64,000 bases of DNA from JAHJQQ01 sp963737555 (GTDB taxonomy: Bacteria > Pseudomonadota > Gammaproteobacteria > Thiohalobacterales > Thiohalobacteraceae). This document shows, one piece after another, positions 60,266 to 64,000 of the stretch. Each line of letters begins with the position of its first letter. The first letter of the stretch is position 1. The DNA lies in contig CAVTTB010000008.1 in NCBI GenBank assembly GCA_963737555.1, positions 496,001-560,000 of the forward strand, in the 5' to 3' direction. The position numbers and the translations under genes were made by a program. The notes under the pieces are model-generated. The model saw nothing but the letters and a program-made list of their open reading frames with translations. It was not told where the DNA came from and did not search any database.

Positions 60266-60425
60266 GGAAGGGTGTCCGGGTTGTTGCCGCAAAGCCTAGT
60301 GCGCCCTTGAGCGCGACCATATGAGGGGATTGTAGCATTCCGACCACGGCATGCGCTTAGGCCGGCGTTGGGGTCGCTTGCGCTATGATGAACTCATTCA
60401 CAGCTTCCGGGGTCGAATAATCCCG

Positions 60426-60431
60426 TATAAT
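60426..60431 (+). promoter_or_regulatory. Likely -10 of the gspG operon
   Basis: A perfect TATAAT lies 30 bases before the gspG start. The region 17 bases upstream (GCTTCC) is a poor -35, so an activator or another sigma factor may help. Confidence 0.4.
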
Positions 60432-60460
60432 CCCCGCACCTACATTACGGAACCGATCGT

Positions 60461-60895
60461 ATGCACACAGCCCCACAGCGCAAACGCCAAGCCCGCGGCT
60501 TCACCCTCATCGAAGTGATGGTGGTCGTGGTCATCCTCGGCATTCTCGCGGCGATCGTCGTGCCGCGCATCATGGACCGCCCCGACGAGGCGCGTAAGGT
60601 CAAGGCACAGCAGGATATCCGTTCAATGGAAGCCGCCTTGAATCTGTATCGTCTCGACAACTACGACTACCCGACCACCGATCAGGGTCTGGAGGCTTTG
60701 GTGCAGCGGCCGGCCGCGCCGGAGCCGCCGCACTGGAAGGAGGGCGGCTACATCGACCGTCTGCCCATGGATCCCTGGACGCATCCGTATCAATTCCTCA
60801 ATCCGGGCACGCACGGTGCCATCGATATCTATTCCATAGGGCCTGACGGTCAGCCCGGCACCGATGACGATATCGGCAACTGGTCCCTGCAGTAA
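60461..60895 (+). CDS. gspG: Type II secretion major pseudopilin GspG
   Basis: The 144-residue prepilin has the leader ending RG before FTLIEVMVVVVILGILAAIV, the methylated N-terminal helix, and the C-terminal calcium site IGPDGQPGTDDDIGNWSL. It builds the pseudopilus that pushes substrates through the secretin. The N-terminal leader MHTAPQRKRQARG is of normal length. gspH overlaps its 3' end. Confidence 0.95.
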   Translation: MHTAPQRKRQARGFTLIEVMVVVVILGILAAIVVPRIMDRPDEARKVKAQQDIRSMEAALNLYRLDNYDYPTTDQGLEALVQRPAAPEPPHWKEGGYIDRLPMDPWTHPYQFLNPGTHGAIDIYSIGPDGQPGTDDDIGNWSLQ

Positions 60896-61460
60896 GCGCC
60901 ACGCAGGGGCACGCCCCGCTCTGTCCATTGGGGCGGGGTTTACCCTGCTGGAGATGCTGGTGGTGGTGGTCATCATCGGCATCGTGCTGAGCTTCTCGGT
61001 GTTGTCGCTCGGCGGTGACCGCCGCGGCGAGGAACTCGACCGCGAGGCGCGGCAGTTCACCGAATTGTTGCGCCTCGCAGCCGAGCAGACGGTGTTGAGC
61101 GGCGAGGAATGGGGCGTGCAGATCAGTCCCGATTCCTATCGCTTCCTGGTGTATACCGACAACGGTTGGGTAGTGCAGGAAGACGACCCGTTGTTTCGGG
61201 AGCGCACGCTGACCGAAGGGACGGAGCTGGATGTCGAGTTGGAGGGGCGCGAGGTCGTGCTCGGCGCCAATCTCGACACGGATACCAAAGACACCGCGGA
61301 TAAGGACGATGCCGACAAACTCAAGCCCACGCTGTTCATCCTGTCCAGCGGCGAGATCAGCCCCTTCGTCATGCGCTTGAGTGCCAAGGAAACCGAACAA
61401 CGCTTCGAGGTGAAGGCCGATGCGCGTGGCGTGCTCACGGTGGGAACACCGGAACTCTGA
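60864..61460 (+). CDS. gspH: Type II secretion minor pseudopilin GspH
   Basis: The 198-residue prepilin has the cleavage region GAG-FTLLEMLVVVVIIGIV and a beta-rich C-terminal domain (YRFLVYTDNGWVVQEDDPLF). It includes an acidic Asp/Lys-rich loop (DTDTKDTADKDDADKLKP) that is longer than usual. The ATG at 60864 overlaps gspG by 32 bases; a start inside the overlap is usual in this operon. Confidence 0.9.
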   Translation: MTISATGPCSKRHAGARPALSIGAGFTLLEMLVVVVIIGIVLSFSVLSLGGDRRGEELDREARQFTELLRLAAEQTVLSGEEWGVQISPDSYRFLVYTDNGWVVQEDDPLFRERTLTEGTELDVELEGREVVLGANLDTDTKDTADKDDADKLKPTLFILSSGEISPFVMRLSAKETEQRFEVKADARGVLTVGTPEL

Positions 61461-61481
61461 TTGGAACCTGGCGGGACTCTG

Positions 61482-61872
61482 ATGCGCGCGCGATATTCCT
61501 CGGTTCGTTCTGCCGGCTTCACCCTTCTGGAAGTGCTGGTCGCGCTCGCGGTGCTGGCGCTGGCGCTGGCCGCGGCGGTCAGCGCCGCGGCGGCGTACGT
61601 CGGCAATCAGGCCTATCTGCAGGAACGCACCCTCGCGCATTGGGTCGCACGCAACGTGCTTACCGAATTGCAGTTGGAAATGCCCTGGCCCGGCACCGGC
61701 GAGCGCAGCGACACTGCGCGCATGGCGGATCTGGACTGGAAGTGGCAGGCGACCATCAACGATACGCCCGAGAAAGATATGCGCCGCGTCACCCTCAAAG
61801 TCTGGTTGGGCAAGGACGACGAGCGCGAACCGCTGGCCGGGCTTCGACGGCTTTCTGGAGAAGCGCGAATGA
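61482..61872 (+). pseudogene. gspI: Type II secretion minor pseudopilin GspI, frameshifted at the end
   Basis: The start MRARYSSVRSAG-FTLLEVLVAL is a normal GspI prepilin, followed by NQAYLQERTLAHWVARNVLT and KWQATINDTPEKDMRRVTLK. After REPLAG (about 61842) the open frame reads LRRLSGEARMNPPRW, while another frame gives FDGFLEKRE and a stop at 61870-61872, the expected C-terminus. Only the last ten residues are affected. Confidence 0.85.
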
Positions 61873-61899
61873 ACCCGCCACGTTGGTGAGCGTTGGCGC

Positions 61900-62548
61900 T
61901 TGAACTCCGGCGCTACAAACTCGGCCTATAAAAAAACGCGCGGTTTTACGCTGATCGAATTGCTGATCGCGCTGTCGGTGTTCGCGGTGCTGGCGATGCT
62001 CGCTTACGGCGGCTTGAACACCATGCTCAACACCCGCGCGTTGACCGATCAGCGGGCCGATGCCCTGCGCGAATTGCAGCTGGCCTATCGCAGTGTCGAA
62101 CGCGACATCGATCAATGGGTGCCGCGCGAGATCCGCGACGAATTCGGCACGGTGAAGCCGTCGCTTAAGCGCCGGCGGTGAACTCGGCGCGGCCCTGGAG
62201 CTGACCCGTGGCGGCTGGCGCAATCCGGCGGAACAGCCACGCAGCACGCTGCAACGCGTCGCGTATGGCGTGCAGGACGACAAACTGGTGCGACTTACCT
62301 GGTTGAGTCTGGATCGCGCGCCCAACGCCCAGCCCGTGGAGCAGGCGTTGCTCACCGGTGTGCGCGAACTGCGCTTGCGCTTTCTCGATGCCGCCAACGT
62401 CTGGCAGGATCGCTGGCCGTCGACGGACACGCCGCCAGCGACGGGCGAAGTGCCCGTTGCGGCGCCACCGCCGCCGCGCGCAGTGGAATGGGTGTTGGTG
62501 ACCGAACGCTGGGGAGAATTGCGGTGGCTATTCCGTCTGCCGGGATGA
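61900..62548 (+). pseudogene. gspJ: Type II secretion minor pseudopilin GspJ, frameshifted
   Basis: The prepilin part SAYKKTRG-FTLIELLIALSVFAVL, YGGLNTMLNTRALTDQRADA and YRSVERDIDQWVPREIRDEF is intact. Near 62165 it shifts to GELGAALELTRGGWRNPAEQ, QRVAYGVQDDKLVRLTWLSL, ALLTGVRELRLRFLDAANVW and ends LRWLFRLPG. The start codon is uncertain; TTG at 61900 opens the frame, while an ATG at 61869 leads to an early stop. Both halves are typical of GspJ. Confidence 0.83.
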
Positions 62549-63479
62549 ACAACGCGTACGCCCAACGCGGCGTCGCCTTGGTCACCGCGCTGCTGGTGGT
62601 GGCGCTGGCGACGGTGGCCGCGGTGGCGATGGCCTCGCGCCAGCAGTTGGATGTGCGCCGCACCGCCAATCTGCTGCAAGGCGATCAGGCCTATGTCTAC
62701 GCGCAGGCGGTGGAGGATTGGGCGCGCGTGGTGCTCAAGCGCGATGCCGAGGACAATCAGATCGACAAGCTCGACGATGACTGGGCGCAGCGGCTGTCGC
62801 CCATTGTCGTGCCGGGCGGCCAGGTGGACGGATTTATCATCGATCTGCAGGGGCGTTTCAATCTCAACAATCTGGTGAAGCCGGACGGTCAGCTCAGCGA
62901 GCCCGATTTGTAGTATTTCCAGAATCTGCTGCGCGCGCTGGAACTCAACGACCAATTGACCGCTGGCGGTGCTCGACTGGATCGACGCCGATTTCGATCC
63001 GCGCTATCCCGGACGGCGCCGAGGACGATTTCTATTTGTCCACCGAGGTGCCCTACCGCGCCGCCAATCGGCAATTCCAGAGCATCAGCGAGTTGCGTCT
63101 GGTGAAAGGCTTCGATGCCGAGATCTGGAATAAACTGGCGCCCTATGTGTGCGCGTTGCCGAGCACCGCACGCGCCCTTGAATATCAATACCGCGGCGGC
63201 GCCGTTGTTGCAGGCGTTGTCGGAGGAGCTCACCCGCGCGGATGCCGAACAATTGGTGGAGGAGCGCGGCACGGAGGGGTATGAGACTGTCCAGGAGTTC
63301 CTGCAGAGCGATGTGCTCGCCGGGCGGCCGATCAGGAGGGCAATCTGGCCGTGGCCAGCCATTATTTCCTGGCGCGTTCCGAGATCAGCGTCGGCAGCGC
63401 GCGGGCGCGGGTGTTCAGTGTGCTGCAGCGGGCCGACAACGGCGCGCTGACACTGGCGCGCACCCAGGGGACTTGGTAG
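62545..63479 (+). pseudogene. gspK: Type II secretion minor pseudopilin GspK, one stop and several frameshifts
   Basis: The prepilin MNNAYAQRGVALVTALLVVA starts well and continues to GRFNLNNLVKPDGQLSEPDL. Then comes an in-frame TAG (62911-62913), after which YFQNLLRALELNDQLT follows in the same frame. Coding then moves between frames near 62962, 63012, 63175 and 63330, giving VLDWIDADFDPRYP, GAEDDFYLSTEVPYRAANRQ, LNINTAAAPLLQALSEELTR and NLAVASHYFLARSEISVGSA to the stop at 63479. All conserved GspK blocks can still be read. The amount of damage exceeds that of any other gene here. Confidence 0.83.
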
Positions 63480-63546
63480 GGGCGCCTGGTAGCCAATCCG
63501 TGGCGGTTGCGGTAAGGTCAGTCGAATTTCAAAGTGATGAGTCGCT

Positions 63547-64000
63547 ATGCGTGAAACCCTTCTGATTCGCCTGACCGGTCTGTACGACCTCGCGGTGGAG
63601 AGCGTGTGTCTGAACGACGTCGGCAAACCGATTGCGGGCAGTCGCCGTGATTCGCTGGCCGAGGCCGCCACGCAGTCTGCCGGGCGGCGCGTGGTGGTGC
63701 TGGTGCCGGCGAACGATGTGTTGCTGACGCGCGCGATTGTGCCGACGACGAATCGCCAACGTGCGCGCAAGGCGCTGCCGTTCGCCTTGGAAGACCTGCT
63801 CGCCGAGGATATCGACGGACTGCATTTCGCGTTGGGCGTCCGCGATGCCGAAGGCCAATGGCCGGTGGCGGTGGTCGCACGGAAACGCATGGACGCGTGG
63901 TTACAGCACATTGCGCGAGGCAGGTATTCTGCCGGATCGCTTAGTGCCCGAAGCACTCGCATTACCGTTGGAGGCCGGCAGTGGCGGCCTGTTGTTGGAA
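63547..64000 (+). pseudogene. gspL: Type II secretion protein GspL, N-terminal part, frameshifted and cut by the window edge
   Basis: From the ATG at 63547 the frame reads MRETLLIRLTGLYDLAVESV, VVVLVPANDVLLTRAIVPTT, RARKALPFALEDLLAEDIDG and VAVVARKRMDAWLQH, the actin-like cytoplasmic domain of GspL that contacts the GspE ATPase. Near 63911 it shifts and continues AGILPDRLVPEALALPLEAG to the window end. The 3' part, with the membrane segment, lies outside. Confidence 0.82.

Noticed and set aside
59105..60310. A 401-codon plus-strand open frame over thiE and thiD
   Set aside because: Shadow of two clearly recognised thiamine genes.

Overview
The window is 64 kb of GC-rich, gene-dense chromosomal DNA from a gammaproteobacterium. 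The evidence is the content: a type II secretion (GspA/B and GspG-L), a split class II ribonucleotide reductase with NrdR boxes as in Pseudomonas, mpl-ubiX and hemL-thiE-thiD neighbourhoods, HDOD, PilZ, GGDEF and DUF1631 proteins, and PPi-based glycolysis (PPi-phosphofructokinase plus a membrane H+-pyrophosphatase). The last pair is typical of autotrophic or methylotrophic lineages. I infer a Chromatiales-like, possibly sulfur-oxidising, organism but cannot prove it. I recognised no tRNA, rRNA, CRISPR array, prophage or intact transposase.

Layout. 0-7 kb: a partial gene behind an IscR-like operator, a DegQ-type protease, a small heat-shock protein, then nrdJa-nrdJb with three NrdR-box-like palindromes in its leader. 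7-12.4 kb: an exported protein, gspA-gspB, a SlyD-like isomerase, a TerB-like protein and an HU protein with a Lys/Ala tail. 12.9-20.5 kb: the most striking gene, a 1671-residue fusion (two cyclic-nucleotide-binding-like domains, rhodanese, very long coiled coil, one membrane segment, formylglycine-generating-enzyme-like domain), followed by a Rieske protein, an exported rhodanese and a membrane diguanylate cyclase. 20.5-30.6 kb: a 150-bp palindromic element, an ABC exporter, small envelope proteins, djlA, a SemiSWEET, metA with a P-loop ATPase, and an RMD1-family protein. 31-37.5 kb: second-messenger and housekeeping regulators (PilZ, two HDOD, DUF1631). 37.5-38.9 kb: moaC, moaD, moaE. 39-41.4 kb: an accessory islet with hicAB, REP-like repeats, and a visibly AT-richer pair encoding a HEPN protein and a membrane-anchored DUF559-type nuclease, a candidate defence module. 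41.5-48.5 kb: a phosphoesterase, soluble pyrophosphatase, H+-pyrophosphatase, PPi-phosphofructokinase and an adenylate kinase fused to a long histone-H1-like tail. 48.6-60.3 kb: envelope lipid and murein genes (cardiolipin synthase-like, mpl, DedA-PAP2-LssY fusion), ubiX, a RIO kinase, a glycosidase-like protein, hemL, thiE, thiD. 60.4-64 kb: gspG, H, I, J, K and the start of gspL.

Sequence quality matters. From about 22 kb on, and most densely from 37 to 64 kb, many conserved and probably essential genes (moaC, moaD, ppa, pfp, a RIO kinase, gspI-L) carry single-base frameshifts while both halves remain well conserved. This looks more like uncorrected sequencing indels than gene decay. I give such genes as one locus typed pseudogene and state where the frame changes.

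Four families of dispersed inverted repeats and one MITE-like element sit in the intergenic spaces.
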